Below, one piece after another: positions 15,905-24,986 of a stretch of DNA of 64,000 bases (positions within the stretch are counted from its first letter, which is position 1; each line of letters opens with the position of its first letter). A program made the position numbers and the translations under genes. The notes under the pieces are model-generated. The model was not told the DNA's origin. It did not search any database and saw only the letters and a program-made list of their open reading frames with translations. Source of the DNA: Desulfarculus baarsii DSM 2075 (GTDB lineage Bacteria > Desulfobacterota > Desulfarculia > Desulfarculales > Desulfarculaceae); contig NC_014365.1 in the NCBI RefSeq assembly GCF_000143965.1, positions 2,383,501 through 2,447,500 of the forward strand, in the 5' to 3' direction.

Positions 15905-16567
15905 TTGGCCCTGCTGACCCAAACCAAGTTTGCGCGCCTGTGGTTGATTTTCCAGCACATAATCGGCGGAACCGCAGACAAGAGGCGCCTGGCCCTGCGG
16001 CACTGGCAAGGCCAAACCAACGTCCTCGAGGTGGGTTGTTCGGCCGGCAACATCGCTGGCGCCTTCGCGCGGTTGCCCGGCGTTCGCTACACCGGCCTGG
16101 ACGTTGACGGGGCCGCCATTAAATTGGCCCAAAAACGTTTCGCGGCGCATCATCGCCTGCGCTTTCTCCACGCCAGCGCCGAAGAGCACGCGGCGTGCGG
16201 CGACATCTATGATTACATTTTGGTGGCCGGCGTGCTCCATCATGTCGACGACGACATGGCCGTGTCGCTCCTCACGGCCACGCGCGGCTTGGCCAGCGAC
16301 GATTGCCGCGTGGTGATCTCCGAACCCGAGGCCCTGCGGCCCGACGACAACATCATTTTCAAGTGTTTTTATCGCCTCGAGCAGGGCCAATATCTGCGGA
16401 GCCGCCAAAGCTTGCTGGCCCTGGCCCAGCGGGCGGGTCTTGAGATCGCATCGGCCGAGAACCACGACGTCGGAACGGGCATCCCCGGCCTGCCCGTGGT
16501 CGCGCGCTTTTCGGTCATCGTCGGCGGCTGGCCGGCCGAACCATGCGCGGGGAGGAGGTCGCAATAG
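15905..16567 (+). CDS. Class I SAM-dependent methyltransferase
   Basis: 220 residues. TTG 15905 follows AGGAGA (15894-15899). Motif I VLEVGCSAGNIAGAF, then GLDVDGAAI, LHASAEEH, and VAGVLHHVDDD. The N-terminal KRRLALRHW segment is a lid common in small-molecule methyltransferases. Its stop TAG shares one base with the GTG of the membrane-protein gene. Substrate not evident. Confidence 0.83.
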   Translation: MALLTQTKFARLWLIFQHIIGGTADKRRLALRHWQGQTNVLEVGCSAGNIAGAFARLPGVRYTGLDVDGAAIKLAQKRFAAHHRLRFLHASAEEHAACGDIYDYILVAGVLHHVDDDMAVSLLTATRGLASDDCRVVISEPEALRPDDNIIFKCFYRLEQGQYLRSRQSLLALAQRAGLEIASAENHDVGTGIPGLPVVARFSVIVGGWPAEPCAGRRSQ

Positions 16568-18381
16568 TGGCTCACGACGAGACAACCCAGCGCGATTACA
16601 CCGGCCTGGATCGCCTTGTCGCCAAGATCATCGACGCCTTTTTGGTTTTCGGCGCCTCGGCCACGCTGGCCTACTATCTTGTCTTTTTTTCCCGGCTGCC
16701 GGCCTGGGTTTGGTATCCGGCTTGCGTGGTTGCGCTCATCGCGGTGGGCTGGTTATTTCGCCGTATCGCCGGCCAGCCAGGCCCCCAGCCACGGCCCAAG
16801 CCAGGATCGAGCGGCCCGCTCGTGGCCTTAATCTTGCTATGCCTGCTGTCTTTTTCGATCAACCTGTTCACGCTTCGGCCAGACGCGGATGAGTTTTGCT
16901 TTTATCACCGAGCACTTCACGCCGCCGAACATCTCGCGCAACCCATCTCTCTGCATCACACGGCCCATGATCTGCGCGATCTGCCGCCCATATCGCCGGC
17001 CCACCTGCTCTCAACGGTGGAGATCGCCGCGGCCCTTTTGGCCAAGGCGCTGCACCTGCCGGCGATGACGGTCGTACACCAGGGCCTTGGCGGACTCACG
17101 CTGGCTCTGCTTCCCTTGGTGTATTTTTTATTGTTTCGCATCCTTGGGCGCGACGTCTGGCCGTCCTTGGCCGGCGTGGCCGGTGTTTTGATCTTTCTGG
17201 CGCTAAGCGGCGACACGCACCAAGCTTGGGGCAATTTTACGATCCTGCGCGCCTGGGAGGGCAAGTGCGTCCTCATCGCGCTGGGTTTGCCTCTGTTCTG
17301 GGCCTTTATTTCGCGCTTCATGCGGCGGGGGGAGCAGGCCGACCTGCTGCGGCTGCACGCCCTCATGCTTTTATCCATCGGCCTATCTGGTTCGGCTTTT
17401 TTCCTCGTGCCCTACAGCGGTGGCTTGCTGGCCATGGTCTCCTGCCTAACTGGTCGCGCAAACGGCCATTATTGGCGCAACCTGGCGCGCCTGACCACGG
17501 TGCTGGTCACGCCCGCCATCTTGGCCCTGGCCGTGGTCAGCCCGTTTTTTGTCGCCATGAGCAATTTCGCGGTTTGGTCTTCGCCAAACTTCTCCTCGCT
17601 CAGGGCCATGGCCACGGTCATAGGCTCGCCCCAAGCAGCCGCGCTCCACGCCGCGCTGTCCCTGCTTTTGCTTTATCACCACTGGCGCGACCGGCGCATA
17701 AAAGCATTTCTGTTTTACGCCGTGGCGGCCGCGCTAATCCCCATCATGCCCCTGCTCGACGCGCTGATCGTGAAGGTGACCATGGCCAAGGCCTATTGGC
17801 GGCTGGCCTACGCCATCCCGCTGCCGGCCTTGTATGGTTTGGCCGCCGCCTGCCTGGTCGACAGGAAAAATTCAAAAAATGCATGGTGGGCGCTGTTGAT
17901 CGTGGTGGTTTGCCTTGGTTTGTTCGTCCTCAAGCAGCCGGCGATCAACCAGCGCGTAATCCATGGGCTTCACCAATACAAGTTCCCGCCCAAACAGCTC
18001 GTCGCAGTCGAGCACCTTTCGCGGCTGGCGTCCCAAAATGCGGTGATCCTGGCCCCAGCCCAAGTTGCCTGGTGGCTAGGATTGCTGCGGCCGGATCTGC
18101 GCTTTGTGGCGACTTTCCCCATGGAAACCAAACATGCCTTTGACAATTACGGTCAGCCAGAGGAGGGGATCAAACGCCGCCAGATAGCGGCTTTCCTCAA
18201 CGCGCCGCCAGTGACTAACCCCAACCCCGAGGCCTTGCGGCCATATCTGACACGGGCGTCCTTGCTGGTGTTGCCCCGACACGCCCCGCGCCAAGCCGTG
18301 GAAAAGGCGCTGGCCGCCAGCGGCGAGCGCTGGAGCTTTCATGGGGACAACGCTGGCTGGCTAATCTGGCTCAAGGAATGA
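16567..18381 (+). CDS. Polytopic membrane protein of the glycan cluster, unknown function
   Basis: 604 residues with about ten to twelve hydrophobic segments (for example LVALILLCLLSFSINLF, TLALLPLVYFLLF, LALAVVSPFFVAM, WALLIVVVCLGLFVL), then a soluble C-terminal region of about 120 residues. GTG 16567 is chosen as start because GGAGGAGG sits at 16552-16559; the in-frame ATG 16543 lies before that site. The layout (many helices, a conserved early loop with DADEFCFYHRAL, soluble C-terminus) resembles GT-C-type or polymer-assembly membrane proteins, but no family signature is certain. It may be a transferase or polymerase for the surface glycan. Confidence 0.75.
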   Translation: MAHDETTQRDYTGLDRLVAKIIDAFLVFGASATLAYYLVFFSRLPAWVWYPACVVALIAVGWLFRRIAGQPGPQPRPKPGSSGPLVALILLCLLSFSINLFTLRPDADEFCFYHRALHAAEHLAQPISLHHTAHDLRDLPPISPAHLLSTVEIAAALLAKALHLPAMTVVHQGLGGLTLALLPLVYFLLFRILGRDVWPSLAGVAGVLIFLALSGDTHQAWGNFTILRAWEGKCVLIALGLPLFWAFISRFMRRGEQADLLRLHALMLLSIGLSGSAFFLVPYSGGLLAMVSCLTGRANGHYWRNLARLTTVLVTPAILALAVVSPFFVAMSNFAVWSSPNFSSLRAMATVIGSPQAAALHAALSLLLLYHHWRDRRIKAFLFYAVAAALIPIMPLLDALIVKVTMAKAYWRLAYAIPLPALYGLAAACLVDRKNSKNAWWALLIVVVCLGLFVLKQPAINQRVIHGLHQYKFPPKQLVAVEHLSRLASQNAVILAPAQVAWWLGLLRPDLRFVATFPMETKHAFDNYGQPEEGIKRRQIAAFLNAPPVTNPNPEALRPYLTRASLLVLPRHAPRQAVEKALAASGERWSFHGDNAGWLIWLKE

Positions 18382-18517
18382 CGCCTAAACCCGCACGCCA
18401 GCCCCTCGCCGGCCCAGATCATGGCCAGCCTGGCGGCCCTGGACAACAGGCTAAAAGCCGACGCCGCGTGCGACGATCTCACCTTGACGCGGTCGCGTCG
18501 GAGAGGCATATTGGGGC

Positions 18518-19915
18518 TTGCTTACGGACTACGACAAATCACCATCTGGCGCGAAACCGAACGTACGACCATTGATCGAGAAATTTTTCAACGCGGAGCA
18601 TTACGCCCGCCAATTGGGCGGAGGCCTGTCCACCGACGAGACCACCCTTGAGCACTACCAGCGCGTCGGTGAGGGCCAGGGCCTTTGTCCAGGGCCCGAT
18701 TTCGACCCGGTGTCCTTCAAGATCACTCGCCCGGATCTGGCCGCCCGCGGCGACCTGCTGAGTGTTTTCGCGCGGCTACGCCGTGACGAGCCCAGCCTGA
18801 CCGCCCCGACCATGGCCGAGCTTTTCCCCGATATCCCCGTCGACCCCAGTCATTGCCATTACGAACCAGGCACCGATCTTGTCTCCCACGACCGTTGCGA
18901 CGCCGAGCAAGCCAAGGCCTTTGCCACGGCCGACGAATTCGTCCTGCCTACCAACAAGGGCGCATACAAATTCCACGCGCCGCCGGCCGACCTGCTGCTG
19001 GAGCGCTTGGCCAACGACGCGCCGCTTTCGCTTATGCGCTATCCCCACGGTTTCTGGACCTGCCTGACCCTCATCAATCGAGTGCGTCAGATTCTCTCAC
19101 AGCACCTCCCTGAGGGCCTGCTTGCCCCGGACGAGCTGACCAACGCCGTCATCCGCCTGTGCCGGGAGCGCATGGCCGGGGTGTTGTTGGTGCGCACGGT
19201 TTTCATCGAGGGTTTTTTGACCGAGGTGGAAAAGGATCTCCATGCCCCGTTGCCGGAGGATGTCTTGTGTGGCGTGTCCTTCAAGGGCTACCCGACCCTG
19301 GATCGCCGCCTTTTCATCATCCCCGGCCAGGGGCCCCACAACGACCGCCTTTGCGCCGAAATAACCAACACTTTCAGCAAGCATTTTTCGCCCGATAATT
19401 CCCTGATCGATGGCGCGACGCCCAAACGTTGGGCCATCAGTGGATCGTTGCGAGGCATTGCCGAGGCCTTGAAGAGCCGCCCGGTTATCGTGATCGGCCC
19501 GCCGTGGTTCTCATCACTGGGTCGCCGCCTGGGCCTGATGTGTTATGCTCATGTCGCCATCGCTTCCAAAGGCACCTTCGGCGTGCGCCGCACGTTGCTG
19601 GCGCGGGCCTTGGCGGCGGCGCGCGCGGCGTTGCGCACCGGCGGCCGGCGGCCGGTGATGCTTTTTCAGTGCGGCGGCTCGCTGGCCGCCTGGCTGATCC
19701 GCCGCTTGCACGCGGCCGAGCCAGGCGTGTTTTATTGGGATTTTGGCCAGGCGCTGACCGCCTGGCATCTTGATGAAGCGTTTTATGATTTTCCGTGGAT
19801 GAAGGTCTACAAGTCGGCCATGATCCAAAACAACGGCCTCGAAGGCATGTACCGGGAGTTGGCCGGCCCTCATTATGAACAGTGGCTGGGCGCCAGGGTG
19901 CAAAACGATGGATAG
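18518..19915 (+). CDS. Uncharacterised protein, possible glycosyltransferase
   Basis: 465 residues; TTG start. The N-terminus has FFNAEHYARQLGGG...EHYQRVGEGQGLCPGPDFD, a motif of the FD-x-YYL...HYL-x-G-x-x-E-G-x-x-P type often found at the start of polysaccharide enzymes in proteobacteria. The middle and C-terminal parts (SLMRYPHGFWTCL; PVIVIGPPWFSSL; LFQCGGSLAAWLIRRL; FYWDFGQAL) loosely recall GT-D-fold transferases. No motif is strong enough to name an enzyme. The gap before it (18382-18517) holds no other feature. Confidence 0.6.
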   Translation: MLTDYDKSPSGAKPNVRPLIEKFFNAEHYARQLGGGLSTDETTLEHYQRVGEGQGLCPGPDFDPVSFKITRPDLAARGDLLSVFARLRRDEPSLTAPTMAELFPDIPVDPSHCHYEPGTDLVSHDRCDAEQAKAFATADEFVLPTNKGAYKFHAPPADLLLERLANDAPLSLMRYPHGFWTCLTLINRVRQILSQHLPEGLLAPDELTNAVIRLCRERMAGVLLVRTVFIEGFLTEVEKDLHAPLPEDVLCGVSFKGYPTLDRRLFIIPGQGPHNDRLCAEITNTFSKHFSPDNSLIDGATPKRWAISGSLRGIAEALKSRPVIVIGPPWFSSLGRRLGLMCYAHVAIASKGTFGVRRTLLARALAAARAALRTGGRRPVMLFQCGGSLAAWLIRRLHAAEPGVFYWDFGQALTAWHLDEAFYDFPWMKVYKSAMIQNNGLEGMYRELAGPHYEQWLGARVQNDG

Positions 19916-20025
19916 GTGTATCTCCAGGGCGTCGGCCCTTTCTCCGCAAAACGAAACTTACCGCGCGGCGCTGGAAAAATTTCATCTGGCCGTCGCTAAA
20001 TCAAATCACGGCGGTTGAGCGGACC

Positions 20026-21027
20026 ATGGAAATTAGAAAACGCCTTTGCCGCCTGCACATCGGCGCACCCAAAACAGGCTCCACGGCAATTCAGGCTTTT
20101 TGCGCCGAAAACCGCGCGGCCCTGCTGGCCCGAGGCGTGCTCTACCCAGACGCCAGCCTGCGTGGCTTTGGGCACCACGACCTGGCCTTTTTGCTAGCCG
20201 GCGGCTATCCGCCGTGGGCCACGCCCCAGCCGCGGACGCTGGACGAGTTGTTGGCCGATTTGGCGCGCAGCGTCACGGGCCATGACGGCGACGTGCTGCT
20301 CAGCAGCGAAAATTTCTATCTTTTGGCCGACGCCGCCGTGGTGCGGGCCGCGCTGGAGCGTTGCGGCCTGCTTGACGGCCGCCAGGCGCGGGTGATGGTC
20401 TATCTCCGCCGCCAGGACGAGGCCCACGCTTCTTGGTATAATCAAACCATCAAGGCCCAAGGCTACGCCCACACCTTTGAGGAATGCCTGGCCGGCTTCG
20501 CGGGGTTGTTCGATTATCAGGCCATGCTGCGGCCCTGGGCCCAGGCCTTCGGCCCGCGAAACATCGAGGTGAGGCTCTACGAGCCGGCCAACCTGCCCGG
20601 CGGCGACATCAGGCTGGATTTCCTGGCGGCCTTGGGTCTGGCGGTCGATGGTTTCGACCTGCCGCCCAAGCGGCCCAACACCGAGATTGGCCCCGACTTG
20701 CTGGAGTTTCAGCGTCTGGTCAATTGCCTGCCGCTATCCCACCAGGAAAAGCGCCGCTTTCATCGCCAGCTCATGGAGCTTTCCGCTCGCGCGGACGGCG
20801 GCGACCTGTTCGCCCACGGCTCGCCCCTTGGCTTGGCGCGGCGGAGGGAAATCATCGCCGCCCACGCGCCCGGCAACGCCGCCGTGGCCCGGCAGTTTTT
20901 GGGCCGGGAGAACCTGTTCGCGCCCTTGGACGAAACCGCCGCGCCACCCCTGGTCCAGGGCGGACTGAGCGTCGAGAAGCTGGCCAGCATCATGGGCTGG
21001 CTGTTGATACAAAACGCGGTCGACTGA
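20026..21027 (+). CDS. Sulfotransferase-like protein
   Basis: 333 residues from ATG 20026. CRLHIGAPKTGSTAIQAF is the 5'-phosphosulfate-binding loop of PAPS-dependent sulfotransferases; VMVYLRRQDEAHASWYNQ fits the 3'-phosphate site. Conserved RLYEPANL follows. The family includes many glycan sulfotransferases of bacteria. A second sulfotransferase lies at 21740. It acts in the cytoplasm or at the inner face of the membrane. Confidence 0.72.
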   Translation: MEIRKRLCRLHIGAPKTGSTAIQAFCAENRAALLARGVLYPDASLRGFGHHDLAFLLAGGYPPWATPQPRTLDELLADLARSVTGHDGDVLLSSENFYLLADAAVVRAALERCGLLDGRQARVMVYLRRQDEAHASWYNQTIKAQGYAHTFEECLAGFAGLFDYQAMLRPWAQAFGPRNIEVRLYEPANLPGGDIRLDFLAALGLAVDGFDLPPKRPNTEIGPDLLEFQRLVNCLPLSHQEKRRFHRQLMELSARADGGDLFAHGSPLGLARRREIIAAHAPGNAAVARQFLGRENLFAPLDETAAPPLVQGGLSVEKLASIMGWLLIQNAVD

Positions 21028-21051
21028 ACGCCGCCGAGGCAAGGATCGCCA

Positions 21052-21729
21052 TTGTCTTTTTACAAACAACATCCCTTGACCTGCGACAGCAAGGATTTCT
21101 GGGGCCAGGTCAAGCGCACCGTCAACGGCAAACCCGTGCCCCGCGAGCAGATCCAGATGATCGTCGATGCGGTGCAGGACGGCCTGGCCCTGGGCCCGGA
21201 AGATCATTTCCTCGATCTTTGCTGTGGCAACGGCGCGCTCAGCACGTTTTTCTTCGCGGCCTGCGGCGGCGGCCTGGGCGTGGATTTTTCCGAGCCGCTG
21301 ATCGAAACAGCAAAGGCCAATTTCGAGCAACCACCGAATTTTATTTATCAACTTGCCGATGTGCTTGATTACGCCAACAACGAGCCGCAACCAGAGCGCT
21401 TCACCAAGGCCTTGTGCTATGGTTCGTTTCAATATTTGGCCAAAGACGCCGCCGAGGCCCTGCTGGCGGTTTTGCGACGGCGTTTCGTCGGACTGCGCCG
21501 GCTCTATCTGGGCAATCTGCCCGACCGCCAGCGCATGGGCGAATTTTTTCGGCCAGAATCATATACGCCTGGCGTCGAGGACGATCCAGGCTCGCCGATT
21601 GGCGTTTGGCGCGCACGTCACGACATCGCGCAACTAGCCAGCCAAACAGGCTGGGTCGCGGAGTTTCGTATCATGCCAGGCGATTTTTACGCCGCTCATT
21701 ATCGTTTCGACGCCATTCTACGCCGTTAA
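21052..21729 (+). CDS. Class I SAM-dependent methyltransferase
   Basis: 225 residues. TTG 21052 follows AAGGA (21041-21045). Motif I FLDLCCGNGALSTFF, then GVDFSEPLIE, YQLADVLDY and CYGSFQYL. An Arg-rich segment RRFVGLRRLYLGNLPDRQR follows. Fourth methyltransferase of the operon, located between two sulfotransferase-like genes. Confidence 0.82.
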   Translation: MSFYKQHPLTCDSKDFWGQVKRTVNGKPVPREQIQMIVDAVQDGLALGPEDHFLDLCCGNGALSTFFFAACGGGLGVDFSEPLIETAKANFEQPPNFIYQLADVLDYANNEPQPERFTKALCYGSFQYLAKDAAEALLAVLRRRFVGLRRLYLGNLPDRQRMGEFFRPESYTPGVEDDPGSPIGVWRARHDIAQLASQTGWVAEFRIMPGDFYAAHYRFDAILRR

Positions 21730-21739
21730 CGGAGACGAG

Positions 21740-22561
21740 ATGTTCGATCGCATCATATGGATCAGCGGCATGCCGCGCTCCGGGACCAACTGGCTGGCCC
21801 AGATCATGGCCTCCAACCCCATGGTGCGGCTGAAGCTGTGCCCGCTGTTTTCCTATGAATTCAAAAACGCCATGGACTTGGACAGCAGCCCCGCCCAATG
21901 GGCCGAGTTTTTCACCAAAGTTTATCAAACGCCATCGGAATACATGGACCAGGACTATCTGCGCCGCGACGGGCTGGCGCCGCTCTTCCTGGAGCGCGAG
22001 CCAAACCCATCGGTGCTGGCGATCAAGTCAAACCGTTTTCATCATCTTAGCCGATCGATCCTGGAAAAGCACCCCGGCGTAACCTTCGTGGGCATCGTGC
22101 GGCACCCTTGCGCCACCATCCATTCGTGGCTGACCAACCCGCTGGAGTTCCCGGCCGATTGCCACCCGCGCCAACAGTGGCGTGACGGCGCTTGCCGCAA
22201 AACCGGGCCGGGTGAGTTCTGGGGCTTTGATGACTGGAAAAAAGTAACCGCCATGTTCCTGGACCTGGCCCAGCGTTTTCCGCAGCGTTTTTTATTGGTG
22301 CGCTACGAAAGCATCGTGTTCGACGCCCAGGGTCAGATCAAACAGCTCTTCGAGCGTCTGGGTTTGGGCTGGCCAGCGCAAACGCGGCGATTCCTGAAAG
22401 AATCCCAAAGCACGCACAATCCTCACAAGCGAGCAGTGCACAAAAATCCGGCCGTGGCCACCCGTTGGAAAACAGAAATGGACCCAGGCATGGTCAAAAC
22501 CATCCTCGACGAATTGCGCGGAACGCCGTTGGAGTGTTTTTTGGGTCGGGAGAACCAGTGA
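21740..22561 (+). CDS. Sulfotransferase family protein
   Basis: 273 residues. IIWISGMPRSGTNWLAQIM (residues about 6-24) is a clear 5'-PSB loop, and FVGIVRHPCATIHSWL is the 3'-PB site with Arg and Ser for PAPS. RFLLVRYESIV is also typical. Transfers sulfate from PAPS to a hydroxyl or amine, here probably of a sugar. The stop overlaps the GTG of the next aminotransferase. Confidence 0.85.
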   Translation: MFDRIIWISGMPRSGTNWLAQIMASNPMVRLKLCPLFSYEFKNAMDLDSSPAQWAEFFTKVYQTPSEYMDQDYLRRDGLAPLFLEREPNPSVLAIKSNRFHHLSRSILEKHPGVTFVGIVRHPCATIHSWLTNPLEFPADCHPRQQWRDGACRKTGPGEFWGFDDWKKVTAMFLDLAQRFPQRFLLVRYESIVFDAQGQIKQLFERLGLGWPAQTRRFLKESQSTHNPHKRAVHKNPAVATRWKTEMDPGMVKTILDELRGTPLECFLGRENQ

Positions 22562-23766
22562 AACGCCGTTTGGAAGACTTGGCCATTTTCGGCGGGCCGC
22601 GTTTGTTCGAAAGCTTTCGGCCCACCGGGCAGCTTTCGCTGCCCGATTCGCGCGTTTTTTTCAAGCACGCGCGGACGATCTTCGATCAACGCCGCCTGAC
22701 CAACAACGGCCCCTTGGTGCGCATGCTCGAAGAACGCCTGGCCCTGCTGCACCAGAGCGCCCATTGCGTGAGCTTCTGCAACGCCTCGGTGGCCATTGTC
22801 TTGTTGCTGCGCCTGCTGGGCGGCGACGATGGCGGCAATGTCCTCATGCCAACTTTCACCTATCCCGGTCTGCCGCACATTGCCCTCTGGGCCGGCTTCA
22901 AGCCGGTTTTCTGCGACGTGGACCAACACACTCACGCCATCGATGTCGCCTCGGTGGCGGCCAACCTCACGCCGCGCAGCGTTGTGATCTTGGCCGTGCA
23001 TCAGGTTCAGAGCCCGTGCCAAATAGACGAACTGACCACCCTGGCCCGACAACGCGGGGTAGCGTTGCTTTTTGACTCTGTCCACGGCCTGGGCTGCACC
23101 CATCGCGGCAAGCCCATCGGCGGCTTCGGCGCGGCCGAGGTCTTCAGCCTGCACGCCACCAAATTGCTCAACGGCTTCGAGGGCGGCTACGTCACCACCA
23201 ACGACGACGCCTTGGCGGCGGAGTTGCGCTCGGCGCGCTCTTTTGGTTTTCAGGGCAAGGACAACGTGGTGCGCCTGGGCCTAAATGGCAAGCTCAACGA
23301 GATCCACGCCGCCCTGGCCTTGGCCGCCCTGGACGACCTGGAACAAACCATCCAGGCCAACCGCGCCCGTCACGAGGCCTATCGGCGCTTGTTCGCCGAC
23401 CTGCCCGGCCTGAATATCCTGGAATACGCCACCAACGAACGACACAACTACGAACTGACCATCTTTGAGATGACGACCGCCTGGCCCCTGAGCCGCGACG
23501 ACACCCTGCGCCTCCTGAACGCCGAGAACGCCCTGGCTCGGCCCTATTACAGCCCGCCCCTGCACCACTCGGAGCACTGCCCGCCAGGCTGCGGCGACGT
23601 TTCGCTGCCCGTGGCCGAGGCCCTGGCCACGCGGTTTATCCAGATGCCGGTGGGCGATCTGGTATCGCTGGCCGACATCGAGGCCCTGGCCGAGCTGATG
23701 ACCTTCGTGGGGGCCAACGGCCCGACCGTGGCCGCGCGCCTGGCCCGCGACGGGAGGCCATCATGA
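22558..23766 (+). CDS. DegT/DnrJ/EryC1/StrS-family PLP enzyme (sugar aminotransferase), copy 1
   Basis: 402 residues from GTG 22558 (GTGA overlap). PLP fold with FCNASVAIVLLL, LMPTFTYPGLPHIALW, LLFDSVHGLGC (Asp for the PLP nitrogen) and VFSLHATKLLNGFEGG where K202 should bind PLP. Such enzymes aminate keto-sugars bound to nucleotides. Directly followed by a paralogue of about the same length with the same N-terminal motif (DLAIFGGPRLF vs DLAILGGQPTF). They may act on different positions, or one may work as dehydratase-type or partner subunit. Confidence 0.9.
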   Translation: MKRRLEDLAIFGGPRLFESFRPTGQLSLPDSRVFFKHARTIFDQRRLTNNGPLVRMLEERLALLHQSAHCVSFCNASVAIVLLLRLLGGDDGGNVLMPTFTYPGLPHIALWAGFKPVFCDVDQHTHAIDVASVAANLTPRSVVILAVHQVQSPCQIDELTTLARQRGVALLFDSVHGLGCTHRGKPIGGFGAAEVFSLHATKLLNGFEGGYVTTNDDALAAELRSARSFGFQGKDNVVRLGLNGKLNEIHAALALAALDDLEQTIQANRARHEAYRRLFADLPGLNILEYATNERHNYELTIFEMTTAWPLSRDDTLRLLNAENALARPYYSPPLHHSEHCPPGCGDVSLPVAEALATRFIQMPVGDLVSLADIEALAELMTFVGANGPTVAARLARDGRPS

Positions 23767-24986
23767 AAACACGGGCCAGCGACCTGGCCATCCTCGGCGG
23801 CCAGCCGACCTTTGCCCAGCCCTTACACGTGGGTCAGTTGAATTTGCCCGACTGGCCACGTTTTCAGCAGGCCTTCGAGGAACTATTCCGCCGTCGCTGG
23901 TTCACCAACCACGGCCCGCTGGTGCGCCAGTTGGAGCAACGCCTGGCCGAGTTTCTGGACGTGCGCCACGTGGTCTGCATGACCAACGGCACCTTGGCCC
24001 TGATGGTGGCGCTGCAAGCGCTGGATCTGCGCGGTCGAGTCATCGCGCCGGCCTTCACCTTCCCGGCCACGGTCCAGGCTCTGACCTGGGCCGGTCTGGA
24101 GCCGCTGTTCTGCGACGTGGACGAAAAGCGTCACGTCATCACCGCCGATCTGGCCCGGCCGCTGATCGAAGACGGCGTCTCGGCCATCCTGGGCGTGCAT
24201 TTGTGGGGCCGACCCTGCGACCCCGAGGCCTTGGCCGATTTGGCCCAGCGGCACGGCCTGGCCTTGCTTTTCGACGCGGCCCACGCCTTTGGCTGCGCCC
24301 ATAATGGCAGGCTGATCGGCGGTCTGGGCCGGGTGGAGATCTTTTCCTTCCACGCCACCAAGGTGTTGAACGCCGCCGAGGGCGGCTGCGCCACCACCGA
24401 CGACGACGAAATGGCCGCCCGGCTGCGCACGGTGCGCAATTTTCACAACCAAGAGACCTTCGCCAGGGTGGGGGCGCGCATCAACGCCAAGATGTCCGAG
24501 GCCCAGGCGGCCATGGCCCTGCTGAGCCTGGAGGATTACCCTAGAAACGCCCAGGCCAACCAGCGCGCCCTGGATGCCTACGCCCATGGCCTAGCCGGCC
24601 TGCCCGGCCTGGAATTGCTGGACCCTAACCTGCCCCAGGCCCACAACCGGCAATTCGTGGTGCTGGATGTGGACGCCCAGCAAGCCGGGCTTTCGCGCGA
24701 CGAACTGACCGCCGCCTTGGAGGCCGAAAACGTGCTGGCGCGGCGCTACTTCATGCCTGGCATCCACCGTTCGCCGCCCTACAACCGGCTCTACCCCCAC
24801 TTCGTGGAAGGTCTGCCCGTCACCGATCGTCTATCGGCGCGCCTGATGCAATTGCCCTCGGGCCAAGCCGTGGCCGAGCACGACATCGCCACGGTCTGCG
24901 CTCTGACGCGGACCATCCTGGAACACGCCCCGCAAGTGTCCAGGCGTCTGCGCGCCTACCAGGCCAAGGGTTGCGAACGACCATGA
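23763..24986 (+). CDS. DegT/DnrJ/EryC1/StrS-family PLP enzyme (sugar aminotransferase), copy 2
   Basis: 407 residues. MTNGTLALMVAL, APAFTFPATVQALTWAG, LLFDAAHAFGC and IFSFHATKVLNAAEGG with K200 as PLP lysine. ATG overlaps copy 1 by four bases, and the next gene starts in ATGA as well. Closer than copy 1 to the standard sugar aminotransferase pattern (MTNGT, AFTFPAT). Probable substrate: a nucleotide-linked keto-sugar. Confidence 0.9.
   Translation: MKTRASDLAILGGQPTFAQPLHVGQLNLPDWPRFQQAFEELFRRRWFTNHGPLVRQLEQRLAEFLDVRHVVCMTNGTLALMVALQALDLRGRVIAPAFTFPATVQALTWAGLEPLFCDVDEKRHVITADLARPLIEDGVSAILGVHLWGRPCDPEALADLAQRHGLALLFDAAHAFGCAHNGRLIGGLGRVEIFSFHATKVLNAAEGGCATTDDDEMAARLRTVRNFHNQETFARVGARINAKMSEAQAAMALLSLEDYPRNAQANQRALDAYAHGLAGLPGLELLDPNLPQAHNRQFVVLDVDAQQAGLSRDELTAALEAENVLARRYFMPGIHRSPPYNRLYPHFVEGLPVTDRLSARLMQLPSGQAVAEHDIATVCALTRTILEHAPQVSRRLRAYQAKGCERP

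Noticed and set aside
16543-16566. ATG 16543 as start of the membrane protein
   Set aside because: The ribosome site GGAGGAGG lies after it and points to GTG 16567.
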